64,000 bases of DNA from Nemophila menziesii. Taxonomy: Eukaryota; Streptophyta; Magnoliopsida; Boraginales; Hydrophyllaceae. The notes beneath the pieces were generated by a model. That model was given only the letters and a program-made list of their open reading frames with translations. It was not told where the DNA came from and made no database searches. Where the stretch lies: positions 868,001-932,000 of the forward strand of contig JARWIR010000093.1 in the NCBI GenBank assembly GCA_029959085.1, read 5' to 3'. This document shows positions 11,870 through 22,972 of the stretch, piece after piece (within the stretch, counting starts at the first letter, position 1; the number at the start of each line of letters is the position of its first letter). The position numbers and the translations under genes are program-made.

Positions 11870-12570
11870 CTTTACTACCCTTATTATTAAATATATTATT
11901 TTATTTTAATACAATATTAATTTTTAAATATTAAACAAATAATAGGGTATTTCCACCACCACCACCACCACCATGTATCACCACTACAACCACCACAAAT
12001 TCCACAATAGCAAGCACCACAACAACCACAACAACAACCACCACCACCACCTACTACTACTAATTCCATCACACACGCGCATGTCCGTGAATTTTTTTAA
12101 AATCGTCATAACTAATTAAAAAAAAAAATAAAAAAAAAATTTGCATTTTTTGATAAAGGAAATTAATATTTACGTATATGATTTTTTTGGATTTTTTTGA
12201 ATTTTTTTGGTTTTTATTGTTTTTTTAATTATTTTTTTTTCGCAGACATGAAATTCAATGTTCAAAACATGAAATTCAGTGTTTTAAACATGGAATTCCG
12301 TGTCTGCGAAAAAATTCAAAAAATTCCAAAAAAAATTCATAAAAGTAAATATTAATTTGATTTATCCAAATATATAAATTTTTTGATTTTTTTGATTTTT
12401 TTAGAATTAGTTATGACGATTTTTAAAAAAAAATCACGGACGCGCGCGTGTGTTTATTAGTTTTTGTTTTGTTTTTTAACCTGGTTTTCTCTTCTTCTTT
12501 TTACCGAGACTTTATTTTAATTATTAATTATAGGGGTAGTTTGGGATGAGACTGTATTCTATAAAGTATC
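11870..12570. mobile_element. Foldback-type repeat with CCA-rich flank, copy 1
   Basis: Two arms (about 12069-12260 and 12280-12460) form a long imperfect inverted repeat. Each outer end carries a CACGCGC...TCCGTGA block and each inner part a CGCAGACATGAAATTCA block, meeting at a short spacer around 12265. A (CCA)n/(ACA)n tract lies at 11955-12060, left of the arms. The same arrangement, in inverse orientation, is at 52820-53400, so this is a family and not a chance palindrome. It lies in intron 4 of the RECQL2 remnant. Outer borders are approximate and no duplication could be fixed. Confidence 0.6.
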
Positions 12571-12745
12571 TTATTGTAGGTACATTTTTCTAAATAAGTT
12601 TTTTAATACACATTAATCTATAATTGGCTCAAGTTATAATTTCATTTTCCTTAATTTTTATCCCTACACTTTTTAATAATAATTAAAATTTTATTTATAG
12701 GAAGCACATTTATGTAGTCAATGGGGACATGAGTTTGAAATTTAG

Positions 12746-13602
12746 GGTCTATTTATTGCCAAAAAAACTTCTCATCGGTAACATTTTTACAGTTTTCTTC
12801 TTTTTATATATTGGGTATGGATATTTGTTTGTGTATTTTATTTTAAATCAACAGTAATTTCCCAAAATAAACTTATCATCGGTTTTAGATTTGTTCTCTA
12901 TGTATATTTTTTAACTGTTTTAATTTTTGATTTTTTTTTGCTCGTTTCTGAAAATATGATTTTCTAATTCTCTGCACTCTTCTTAATGATACTCAAAGAA
13001 GTCTACTAAAGAAACCAGTAATTTTTTTTTTTGCTTTTTTCTTAAAAAGATGATTAACTATTTTTTTTTGTAAATTACTCTTGTTTAAATAGGAATACAC
13101 CCGTCAGCGATTACGAGTAATAGAAAATCAAAATTATTCGATTATCATGAAAAAACAAAAAAATACCCGAGATAAATCTGTGCAATTTGATTAATCTTGT
13201 ACCACATTTTGCTAAAATAGTGATAAACCTGCTTCCCGACTCATTGTATATTATATTATGGTTAAAGTTTGAATTATAAATTTTGGATAACTTATATATT
13301 TGACTATGAAGAGATGATTGTTTGGATTCTGTCAGAAATTAATCAATCTAAGTGATTGAATTTTGGTTATTTGAAATGGATTTTTTGTATGACATTGTTT
13401 TTAACGGGTTTGCTTAGATATTATTATTTACACAGGTTTATCTCGGCCATTTTGTACAGGTCTCCTGTGTATTGCTATTGCACATATTTATCTTGGCCAT
13501 TTTGTTGTTTTTTCATGACAATTGAGTAATTGCACAGGTTGATCTGCGGCCAATAATAATCGAGCTTGTTTAGATTTGTAGCTTGTAGTTAAAAAAACTA
13601 AC
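12746..13602. other. AT-rich stretch, no gene seen
   Basis: T-rich sequence with many homopolymers. Around 13430-13560 short motifs (CACAGG, TTATCT.GGCCATTTTG) recur two or three times. Nothing codes convincingly. Confidence 0.4.
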
Positions 13603-14094
13603 ATGGATGTTGTTGGAGTAAAGTTTGAAGATGATGTACACTTTGCTAAATATGAAGAAATTTGTACTACTTATCGATCATCCATCATTAATCTCCATCC
13701 AGATAAACTCCAAAATACTGACAATCAATCTAAGAATAGTTTCATAGAGGTACAAAAGGGTTGGGAAATTCTCGGGAATCCAATTTCACGTGCGATTTAT
13801 GATAATGAACTACAATCTTCAAGACAAGATTTAATAGCTGGTGAAGATGTTACATTAGAAGATTTAATGATGGAAGATAAAGCTGATAATATTGTGGAGT
13901 TATTTCTGAATTTTAGATGTGGTGATTATTTTCTGATTGATTATTTAGGGTTGGAAGAAATGGGGTATCCTTTGTTGAGAAATGGAAGTAAAATTTGTTT
14001 GCAAAAATTGGAATCTTTGCCTGCTTCTATTATTATTCCTTGTGGTTCTTGTTCTCTTAAAATTTGTTTATTGATTCGCTCAGGTATTGAATGA
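13603..14094 (+). CDS. DPH4: DPH4/JJJ3-like J-domain protein with CSL-type zinc finger, one Cys missing
   Basis: 163 codons, single exon. Residues about 1-75 form a J domain with the Hsp70-activating HPD at 32-34 and the typical end (WEILGNPISRAIYDNEL). Residues about 82-155 match the DPH-type (CSL) zinc-binding domain, with RCGDYF at 105-110 and PCGSCSLK at 146-153. Proteins of this build assist diphthamide synthesis on elongation factor 2 and shuttle iron. Length is close to plant homologues (about 170 residues). Oddities: the first metal ligand (normally C-x-C before GDYF) is Phe104, and the start of the J domain has extra residues compared with the usual YYEILG...YEEIR spacing. The frame is otherwise clean. 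It could be a young pseudogene or a diverged functional copy; neighbouring host genes are all broken, which favours decay. Confidence 0.7.
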   Translation: MDVVGVKFEDDVHFAKYEEICTTYRSSIINLHPDKLQNTDNQSKNSFIEVQKGWEILGNPISRAIYDNELQSSRQDLIAGEDVTLEDLMMEDKADNIVELFLNFRCGDYFLIDYLGLEEMGYPLLRNGSKICLQKLESLPASIIIPCGSCSLKICLLIRSGIE

Positions 14095-15299
14095 ATTTAT
14101 GTGTATTTGTAATATTCTGTAATATCTCAAAAGGCTATATTAAAGTCTTGATTTGTTAAAAGGCTATATTTTTACATACTCCAGTTTATTTAGTAATCAT
14201 GAATAATTAGGACTTGTCGATTAAAATCTTAAAATAACAGTGCAGAAAGGAAATTAGGCACATTATTAACAGTTGTAATTTAGAAGATTTGTTGTCGAAC
14301 AATAAAAAAAAGTTAAAAGATTAGGTATCCGGTCAAAGCCAGAAAAGAAATTGATTTTGTTAAAAAAAGGAATATAGTCTGCAACTATTATCTTATACCG
14401 GTTTCATTAAATTTTGCCACGATTTTTTAATTACGACTAATTTAGTCGAGTCTTTCGATTATGATCAATTGTAACCATATTAAAAGGTGAATTAGTCAAC
14501 TTAATATATTATTCTTAATTTGTTCAAAATTACACAAATACAAAAGCACATAAGGGATCAAACATAATTGACCCAACATTTGTTCATCTTCCTGCGCGTG
14601 TTATAATATGTTAATCATTATCAAATACATTTCACTACTGAATATATTACGTCTCCTTATATAAACAAACACCCTTAATACTTCAACTCTTAACGTTCCA
14701 TATCATTATGTAAATCTATAGCAAAATCAATTCATTTAATCAAGCAATAATTTTGACTAAAGAGAAACAACAACTAGTTTCTAGTACATATCCTTTCTCT
14801 AGAACAATCTTTAAAACCTCCTCTGCTTGACGAAACATCCTTTTAACACAGAGAATTCACGCATCTAGATATAGCCGCTCCCTCCATGCACCAAAGCGCT
14901 GTACGAGAAAAAAAACGTGTTAAAAAATAGGGGTAATAAAGATCATCATCACAAGGTGAAAATAAAAACAAAAATTTATAAATATAGCAATATGGGTATA
15001 GATTAAAAGACTTAACTCATAACTCTCTTTCGGCTTGTATCTGCTTTCAATGCTTCTGGTAAGTATATTTGATGACCTGAAAATGAGATAAATCGAAGCA
15101 TCAAAGTGAACAAAGTATTCAATTTACATAAGAGCATCTCCAACAATAATGAAAAATCAGGGGGGGCCATTACAAATCTACCTTACTTATCTTAATCCCA
15201 CAAAAATATCCCTCTAGATTTATATATATATACAAATTAAAACAATTTTCAGAACACAAAACTCATCATTTATTGCACCAAAGGAAAAATCAAACTTAC
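14095..15299. other. Intergenic stretch with possible minus-strand exon scraps
   Basis: Mostly AT-rich. On the minus strand around 14870-14920 an AG acceptor is followed by a short frame reading RFGAWRERLYLDA and a stop. Around 15010-15080 another acceptor-bounded frame reads HQIYLPEALKADTSRKRV. I cannot name either; they may be the 3' end of a decayed gene. Confidence 0.3.
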
Positions 15300-15796
15300 C
15301 TGTCTCATATATTCCATAACCAATTCATGATAAATCACCCATCTCGGTAGAACCTACATATAGTCAAGGGAAAAAAATTAAAAATCAAATCCACTAAATC
15401 CAACTAAATATTTTAATATCTTACCTGTGCTAAACCTGAGCTGAGATGACAATGAACAGTTTGAGGATATTTAACAGTCCGATAAGCCCCACTTTTTTGC
15501 AACCTTGCAAGAATGAGGAAAAAACCCTGAAGTTATTGCTTTTTTAGTTACGTCATAGTCCCCGAGATTTCATGTTAATTCAATTTAGACTCTCTCGATT
15601 AAACCCTCCAATAGATCTCTAATATCTCTCGCTCGCTTCATACTCCTCACCTGAACCGTAACATAATTATACAATTACCCAAAAAATAAACTTTCAAAAT
15701 TCAAAAATTCAACCCTGAAAACATAACACGTACTTGTATATAATTCTCATAGCACCGTTGTGTTGCGTAATTTTTTCCTTCCAAGAATTGAACACC
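15300..15796 (-). pseudogene. DEAH-box RNA helicase (PRP2/DEAH1-6 type) C-terminal remnant
   Basis: Three exons in order on the minus strand with canonical sites. 15796-15733 reads VFNSWKE then, after a shift, CYENYIQ. 15650-15425 reads VRSMKRARDIRDLLEGLIER, then after damage KKAITSGFF, ARLQKSGAYRTVKYPQ and SSGLAQ. 15353-15300 reads VLPRWVIYHELV then EYMRQ. This is the helicase-associated (HA2/OB) end of spliceosomal DEAH helicases, which remodel the spliceosome using ATP. Breaks: at least two in-frame stops in the middle exon, a one-base insertion at the usual PHSAR motif, a frameshift in the first exon, and loss of the TTK triplet before EYMRQ. The ATPase core is absent. Introns are retained, so this is a decayed or DNA-captured gene piece, not a processed copy. 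Confidence 0.75.
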
Positions 15797-16626
15797 TAAA
15801 CCAACAATACATAACAAAACATTAATATAAACCCTTCAAATGCAAACTATATAGTGAAATGTTTCTATTTAAATCCCTCTATTGAGTTTTTGAGTTATTT
15901 GCACTATAAACCCTATTTTTGCTAGTAGGACCCTTCACACTCGAATTAACACTCAATACAATCAACAATAATATCACCTTATATGACTACGCATACACTG
16001 CCGAATGGAGAAGGTCCGAACTTCACTTCGCGAGCAGAGTTCTTCTGTTTCTCCGGCGAACTCACGACTGAGGAGAACGGCCAGCTCAGCCGAAAACGAA
16101 CACGAAGACCGCTTGACTTCGTATCTGCTAAGAAGATCTGGTAGAGGTTAAACCTCCCATGGTGGCGGTTAGATCTAGAACGGATGATCTTAAGAAGAGA
16201 GAGAAACAGAGAGAGAAGAGTTTAATTGGTTCATTGCACTTTCGTGAAGGAGGAAGAGAGAGAGAGGAGGAAACCGACAAAAAAGGGTTTTTTTTTACGC
16301 TGACAAATAAGGGGTTTAAGAATTCTATTTTAATGAAATTAGTTTGAAACTAAATTAAACTTTTTCTTACAAATTTCCTTTTTAAGTGCAATTAAATATA
16401 AAAAATTTAGAAAATTGTAGAAATCATAAAATTAGGCTCAAAATTAAATAATTTTTTTAAGTTTAAATGGTAAGAATTATATATTATATTTGTAATTAAA
16501 TTATTAAACTATAAAAATAACTTTTCATTGTCGTGATTAGAGTGTGGATCATATAGAAAAGTCCTATAATCGTGTCTTGGGCATTTAAACACTTATGTGT
16601 TCGGAGAAATGGCATTACCCAATTGA
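15797..16626. other. Unassigned stretch with GA-rich tract
   Basis: A GAGAGA-rich purine run lies at 16196-16275. A GC-richer patch at 16005-16160 gives no sustained frame. At 16535-16580 a short match to the 3' internal part of family L (GGATCATATAGAAAAGTCC) suggests a tiny retroelement scrap. No gene is supported. Confidence 0.4.
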
Positions 16627-16917
16627 GTGGTCGGAAATAACTTGAAAATGGTTGATGTTTTACTTGCAGTCTTTTCGAGAGTCGGAGTTGATACACAGTT
16701 TATTGAGATATGGGTCATGAAAGAATATGGTGTGGAAGCATCGTGGACGAAACAAGCCAAAGTTGGGCCTTTGTATAATGTTTGTCACATGCAGTGGAAA
16801 ATCAAAGCACTACTTTGTGGAAGCAATTATGAGCATAATAATAACTGTTTTGAGGATGAGTTGGTTTCGTGCGACAATCGAGACAGGAGAAAGAAAAATA
16901 ATCGACTTGTTATTTGA
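16627..16917 (+). pseudogene. F-box-associated domain fragment
   Basis: The frame contains IEIWVMKEYGVEASWTK and GPLYNV, typical of the F-box-associated (FBA) interaction domain of plant F-box proteins, then a degenerate LVSCDN...KKN ending that resembles the usual LVSYD...K strand. These proteins recruit substrates to SCF ubiquitin ligases. The F-box itself and most of the beta-propeller-like region are missing, and the piece is only 96 codons. It is a fragment, not a gene. Confidence 0.55.
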
Positions 16918-17249
16918 TTCTTTCATGATTGACTGTGAAAGTTTTATTCTAGTGTATTACCAACTGCTTAGGAATGTCAGTTATGGTAGTTTTATGTGAG
17001 TATGCAGTTTATTTGAAGTATTATTAGCCCTAGGTCTGATGATTTGCATTAGTTGCATTTAAGATAGTTAGATAGGGTTAGAGATTAGTTATAATAATCT
17101 ATTTAATTTATGTAATATTAGAACTATGCTTTTCCTTTGAATTAGTAGTGAAGTTAGTTACATTAGTTTGCATCAAAATGGTGAGAAAAGGTTGATTGAT
17201 AAATATATTTAATAGCTAGAGTTAAAAAGATGAAAATAATTTGCCATGT
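16918..17249. other. Short intergenic stretch
   Basis: AT-rich, no ORF or repeat recognised. Confidence 0.4.
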
Positions 17250-17254
17250 GTAAT

Positions 17255-20200
17255 TGGTGGCTGGCAATGTGTGATAAAATAATGATAATAAGATGTGAAC
17301 TATAACCCTAACCAATCACGTTGCTCAATGATAAGTAAGATTCGCTCTCAGGGACTTAGTGTGTTTTGCGAATGGATTAGAAGAAAACGTAGTAACAATA
17401 TTAGTAAGTATGAATAATTGTGGAGATAATGATTAACTAAAGACTAATGCAATAAAACAATAAGATGAGAAATATAGCTCAGGTTTGCGTGTATGCACTT
17501 ATCCATCTATTTCTTCTAAATATAAGGGTGACTAAAGCTCTTAAAGTAAGTAGCTAGGATTCCATATTCATCCCAACCCCTTTCCGGGTGGACTTAGGTA
17601 TCGACCTAACAATTACCAGGGGACTTGGGTAAGAGGGCCCTGCAATGATCAATGGTTAATCTCAAACCCTAATGACTATCTAGTTAGGCAAACCTGTCAG
17701 AATAACTGCCGCACACTAGACGTTTATGTGGAGTTTCAACAGTTATACACCCCTTCCAAGTGACCATTAAATTGCTATCAGTGAGTATGCTATACTCGTG
17801 CACTAACAAGAACTACAGTCAATACGTCAAAGCACATAAAAAGATTATAAAGGTTAAAAAGCTCAATCGATCTAAAAAGTTTTTTCCCAAGCAAACCTAG
17901 ATAAAAGAAAATAGAATTCAAAGACAATACATATGAAAAACCCAAGCTACGGGAAAATTATTTCATGCTAATAATAAATAATCCAAAATAAAGATACATA
18001 TTGTCAACTTGCTTCTCTTAATGATGTTTCTTGAGACTAAGGATTAATAATTAAGCAAGGACTAAGTTATGGCTTATAACTAAGCAAGGACCTGTTTACA
18101 ATGATAAAAGGGTGTATTTATAGGTGTTTCCGAACCTTAGGTCGAAATCTTGGAGTGCAAGGCAAGTAAAGTGAGTCCAAGTCCAATTCAGATTTGTTTC
18201 CTAAAATATATGACAAGATAAACACTGGTCACTGTTTTGGTCATATCTCCTTCATATCTTGGAGTGGAAGGAATTTATTTGTGTTTTGATAAATTCCTAT
18301 TTCTTGTCTTGATTTGATGATTTATTATTTTTAGACCATATATGATTTAATTTGTGTGTTAATTTGAAGCTTTAAAGATATATGGAAATTAATTAGATGC
18401 CAAATTAATTCTAAAGAGATAAGGAAAGAAGATATGAATAAAATTAAGAGATTAAAGGAAGTAGAGATAAAATAAGAAAGGAGAAGCTACTAAGTAAATC
18501 TGATGTTCTACAACCACATCCACTAAAGTGAAGATAACTTCAAATCGGATTGAATTTTGGATGAACAATATAAAGTAAGAGTGTAGATCTTCTCTCTGCG
18601 GTCGTTTCGATATAAAGTAGGCGAAAATCGGACCAATAACGAAGGAGTTACGACCAGAACAAGACAATAATGTTTATCCTCTCTCCTATATTTTAGGAAA
18701 CGATTTTGATTTTGAAAATGAGTCCAATTACTTGCCTTCTACTGCAAGATTTCGACCTAGGGTTTTCTTAACACCTATAGATACACCCTTTAATCATTGT
18801 AAACACGACCTTACCTCTTCACAATTAGTCCTTAGAATTATTCATCATAGAAGTAATTCAAGAGAAGTTAGTTGACAATATGTATTTTTATTTTAGTTTA
18901 CTTATTTGTAGCATGAACTAATTTTCCCATAGCTTGGGTTTTGCATATGTATAATCTTTGAACTCTATTTTCTTCTATCTAAGTTGTTTAGGAAAAAACC
19001 GATTATAGCTTCTTAACCATATGTGTGTTTTATGTGCTTTGTTTTTTTCAGTCGTAATCTTGATCACGTTAGGATTGTCTTAATAGTAGTTAGATGGTCA
19101 CCCGGAAGGGGTGTCTAATTATTGAAACATCACATAAGCGTCTAGTGTGCGGAAGTGATCTGGAAGAGCCTGCCTAACTAAATTATGTCTTCTTCAACCT
19201 TCAAATTTGTATTATTTTCTTTTCTTCTTCTAGTACGAATTAATTTATTTTAGCATTGAGATTTTATCATATGGGTATAAACCTAGACTTGTTTAACATC
19301 TATATAATTTGAGAATTATACGTTTTAAATTGAATCATTGTTTTAGTTCTCTGTTTAAGTGTTTTGATGTATTGTCTGTTTTCCTTGCGAATGCATGCGT
19401 ATAGGATTACCTTAAAAATAGTTAGATGGTCACCCGGAAGGGGTGTTTAACTATTGAAACACCACATAACGTCTAGTGTACGGAGTAATTCTGACAAATT
19501 AGCCTAACGAGATTATCACTAAGGTTTAATTTGATCACCATATCATCATTAGATGGGTAGCTTCACTTAGGACCCTATTAGCACTGATCATCCTATTTTC
19601 GAGTCCCCTAATGATTTTAAGGTAGCACCCTAATTCGCTCTCCAGGTCTAGGGGGAAATTTAGAATTCTGATTATTGCAATACTACATGATTCACCATTA
19701 CATGTTTAGAATAAACAAGGCTTGTGGGGATTACTTGCTATATCTAGATCTAAACTCTCATACTCTTTGTTTCTATTATTTAATTACCTGTCTTAATTTA
19801 TTAGTTTAATTTTTCTTATAAAAAAAACAAACAAAAATCTATTTGTCTTGTATTTATTCTTGCGTATTATTTATTCTTAATTTTATATTTGCACTTGATA
19901 ATTGCATAAGTTCTTCCTAGCTTTCGTAGTCTCTGAGGAACGAATTCACTTATCATTAACTCTTGCTTACGTCCTGCAATACTTGATGTACCGTGCTTAG
20001 CCTAGGGTGTTTATTTGCACTTATTTTATATCTTATTTTTATCACTCCTATGCGACACCAGGAATATAGAATCCTGGAAGGCTGATGCTGATTGCTGAAT
20101 TTGAGCCACTTAAGCTTGGAATCAGCCTTGACCCGTGAGACAAGCTTTGATTCCTTTTTTAAAGTAGTTTTAATCATCCCGACGGAGTTTAGAATATCGT

Positions 20201-21073
20201 ATGAGAACTCCTTAGTCCACCCTGACGGGGTAAGGAGACTTTAGAGTTCCGACTAGCACAATATAGTGATTCAACCATTGACAGAAAACATTAATTAAGA
20301 AGGTTTGTGGTGAAACCCTTGCGTGACTCAAGCACTACTTTTCTCTTGCGGCTTCCCTATCTACTTGCATTAGTTTTATTTCTATTTAATTTATTTAGCA
20401 TTTAATTACTGGCACCTTAGTTATGACAAAACCAAAATCAAATATCAATTCATTTACTTGTTCATACATGCAATTCATTCTACTATTTGATAACACTAGA
20501 TTCAACCTATTATGTCCCTGCGAACGAACTTGTTATCATATATTACTTGGGACAACTGTACACTTGCAGTTAGTGGTTCCTCTATTTTATCTGCATTATT
20601 TTATAACACCCCAAGACCCACCACATATGTATTTTTATTGTCTTTAAATTCAATAACTAGTTATTACTACGTTTTTTTGTTAATTCATTCGTATAACACA
20701 CTAAGTCCCTGAAAACGAATCTTTACGTAACATTAAACTTGAGTATGACCATGTGATACTTGCAGTGATTATCGTACTCGGTTAGGGTGTTTAGTCACAA
20801 CTTTTTTTTTATCAAGCTCCAGCCGACACCAATCTTCTTAAAAATCCTTAACTCCTTGAAATTGATTTGGCATCTAATTATATTTCATAAACCTTAAAAG
20901 TTTCACATTAACACATAAATTATACCAAATATGCTGTAAAAGTAATAAATCATCAAATCAAGACATGAATTAAGAAATTATCAAATAATAGGAAAAAATT
21001 CTTTAACAATAATAGTTACACCTAAAATGATGTCTCAATCATATATTATTATATCACAAATATGGAGACATCA
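17255..21073 (-). mobile_element. Solo LTR of family L, split by nested LTR pieces
   Basis: The minus-strand LTR starts TGATGTCTCC at 21073 and ends at 17255. It is bounded by a perfect 5-bp duplication GTAAT (17250-17254 and 21074-21078) with no internal region, hence a solo LTR left by LTR-LTR recombination. Its 5' part is at about 20838-21073 and its 3' part at 17255-18272; the middle is replaced by plus-strand material. The LTR is a diverged relative of the copies at 36104 and 42248. Confidence 0.8.
18273..20837 (+). mobile_element. Nested plus-strand LTR pieces inside the solo LTR
   Basis: From about 18290 to 20061 the sequence is a family-L-like LTR in plus orientation that lacks its first 100 or so bases and ends GCGACACCA. 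From 20062 to 20837 a second, different LTR 3' portion follows, also plus, ending CCGACACCA. The first piece is inverted relative to the surrounding solo LTR, so the arms could pair. No duplication was found at the inner borders, which are approximate. Confidence 0.55.
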
Positions 21074-21184
21074 GTAATTAATTATAATTATTTTTTTAAT
21101 CCTAAACACCACATTTACCTCCACTAATACATGTTTAATACTAACATTTTATGTTTCGATCTTATTTTTGTCTTTTGTCTTGTA

Positions 21185-21741
21185 TAGGGATGGAAACAGA
21201 TCAGATTATTGCAAAAAAAAATCTAAAACCATGTCCATAACCATTTAATTTATCGAAAATCAAATCCTAAAAGATTTAACCATCAGACTTACTTTTCAAA
21301 ATCATAACCGAATAAATCGGATTTTGTTTTTTCAGCGTTTTTTGTAATTTAATCATAACTAAACTATAACTCTATAAATATACTGATTTTTTTTAAAATA
21401 AGACCCCAACTACATAAAAAGTTTTCAAAATATATAAAATATTATGTTGATATTCAATTAAATAACATTTTTTTAAAAATTAATATCTAAATTTTATTTT
21501 TGAGATATGAAAATACTTTTTTATTTATATTATTATAAAATATACAAAAATAAAGGATAATAAACGAATTCTCGGTTATTTAGTTTTATTTTTATCTAAA
21601 ACCATTACCTAACGGATTTAACCATCTGTTACTTTTTTAAAAGCCATAACCTAACAGTTTTATCCATGGTTGTATAATCAATTTTAATCAGTTTGGATTT
21701 TTATCGGTTTCGATTTTAAACCATAACCATTATCATCCCTA
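21185..21741. mobile_element. hAT-type MITE
   Basis: 557 bp. Ends are TAGGGATGGAAAC and, reverse-complemented, TAGGGATGATAATGG. It is flanked by a perfect 8-bp duplication GTCTTGTA (21177-21184 and 21742-21749), the size typical of hAT. It has no coding capacity. Internally AT-rich with repeated AACCATAACC-like motifs. Confidence 0.85.
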
Positions 21742-22164
21742 GTCTTGTACAAAATTTACACATTTAAAATAATTATATAATGTAAATCACAAAATTTTCA
21801 TTATCTATATAATAAATATATAAGAAAACACAACTAGATATAAAGAAAGAACAGTAATTTGCCATGTATAATTAATGTTAATTATTTCATTAAAGTAAAA
21901 AATTTTAAAAAAAATTTGACATGAGTAATTAATTCTAATTTAATTATTAATTCTTAAAATTACATTTCCTTCCACTAATACATATTATAAAGGGTGAATT
22001 ATTTATAGGGACTTAGGAGCACTATTTTTTCTCTATAGAGTAGTGTCTTGAAAGTTGTTATTCTTAGGGACCTCATTTTTTAAAATAGTCTTTCCTACCC
22101 TTACTATCACTAAAAGACAAAAAGTGTGATGTCACTGTTTCTCTCTCCTCTACCTACCACTACC

Positions 22165-22266
22165 CACCTACCTCCAACCTCCGACCACCGACCTCCGACC
22201 TCCGACCACCGACCTCCGACCACCGACCTCCGACCACCGACCTCCGACCTCCGACCTCCGACCACC
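22165..22266 (+). repeat. CGACCTCCGACCAC microsatellite-like array
   Basis: Alternating CGACCTC and CGACCAC heptamers, about 14 units, inside the Mutator-like element. Confidence 0.85.
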
Positions 22267-22282
22267 AGTCACTGGTCACCGG

Positions 22283-22346
22283 AAAAAACATAGAGTACTC
22301 CGAGAAAAACATAGAGTACTCCGAGAAAAACATAGAGTACTCCGAG
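22283..22346 (+). repeat. Tandem repeat of about 21 bp, three copies
   Basis: Unit AACATAGAGTACTCCGAGAAA. The GAGTACTC core is palindromic and continues in degenerate form to about 22515 (AGAGTACTCTATAAAAT units). Confidence 0.8.
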
Positions 22347-22880
22347 GAAAAAACTGAGAGTACTCTTTAAATTTGCTGAGTACTCCGAGAATTAGAAGAA
22401 TACTCCAACAATTTAAAAAAAATACTCTATGAAATAGAGAGAGTACTCTATAAAATATTAAGAGTACTCTATAAAATATTAAAAGTACTCTTTGAAATTA
22501 AAAAATACTCTATATAAATCATGTGTGTCTATTTAATAAACATTTCTATTCAAAATTTAAATCATTTACAATAGATAAATTAAAAAAAATAAACTAATTA
22601 CAACCAGATCTGAAAAAAGAAAAAAGAAAAAAGAAAAAAAACTAAACTAAAAGCTACGCGATTAAAAAAAAAAAAGGAAAAGTGTTGAATCACTGCTGCT
22701 GCTCCGGCGAAGGCTGCACCACCCCCACCACCTTATATAGCCACCAGAAGAGGCTCGGGATCCGAGCACCGCCACCACTCGACGGAGCTTCAGCTGCTGC
22801 ACCATGGACGAGCTTCAGCTGCTGCACAGCCATGGAGATCTCGATCTCATCCAGTCCGGCGAAGCACCACCGCCACTGCA

Positions 22881-22972
22881 TTTCGCGAGCTCCATTTCGC
22901 GAGCTCGAACACCACCATAACACTCCATTTCGCGAGCTCGAACACCACCATAACACTCTATTTCGCGAGCTT
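22881..22972 (+). repeat. Tandem repeat of about 33 bp in the GC-rich body
   Basis: Unit begins CATTTCGCGAGCTCGAACAC; two near-perfect copies plus partial flanking ones. It creates the repeated motifs seen in all frames here, an argument against coding. Confidence 0.8.

Larger units (their letters stand above)
4557..12745 (+). pseudogene. RECQL2: RecQ helicase (RECQL2-like) pseudogene, 5' exons only
   Basis: Five exon remnants keep reading order and splice sites. Exon 1 (about 4557-4601) encodes a coiled region ending ELQDVQ. Exon 2 is 11001-11221 and ends FGISSYRTNQKE. Exon 3 (11286-11432) holds Walker [15 protein letters not shown], then [11 protein letters not shown]. Exon 4 (11514-11728) begins VMGLAGLGISAYML. 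Exon 5 (12701-12745) starts EAHLCSQWGHEF, the DEAH-box exon. The order and sequence match plant RECQL2, a 3'-5' DNA helicase of genome maintenance. Breaks: no start codon at exon 1, a TGA at 11045-11047, a one-base deletion near 11608 in exon 4, a stop ending exon 5, and no trace of helicase domain 2 or the RQC region. Intron 1 holds a complete copia element and intron 4 a foldback repeat. Identity is confident; non-function is near certain. Confidence 0.8.

Noticed and set aside
16140..16190. Minus-strand ATG in a perfect GCCACCATGG context
   Set aside because: The frame stops after ten codons and no splice site rescues it.
20423..20712. Short frames of 66-74 codons
   Set aside because: They fall in nested LTR sequence and show no domain.
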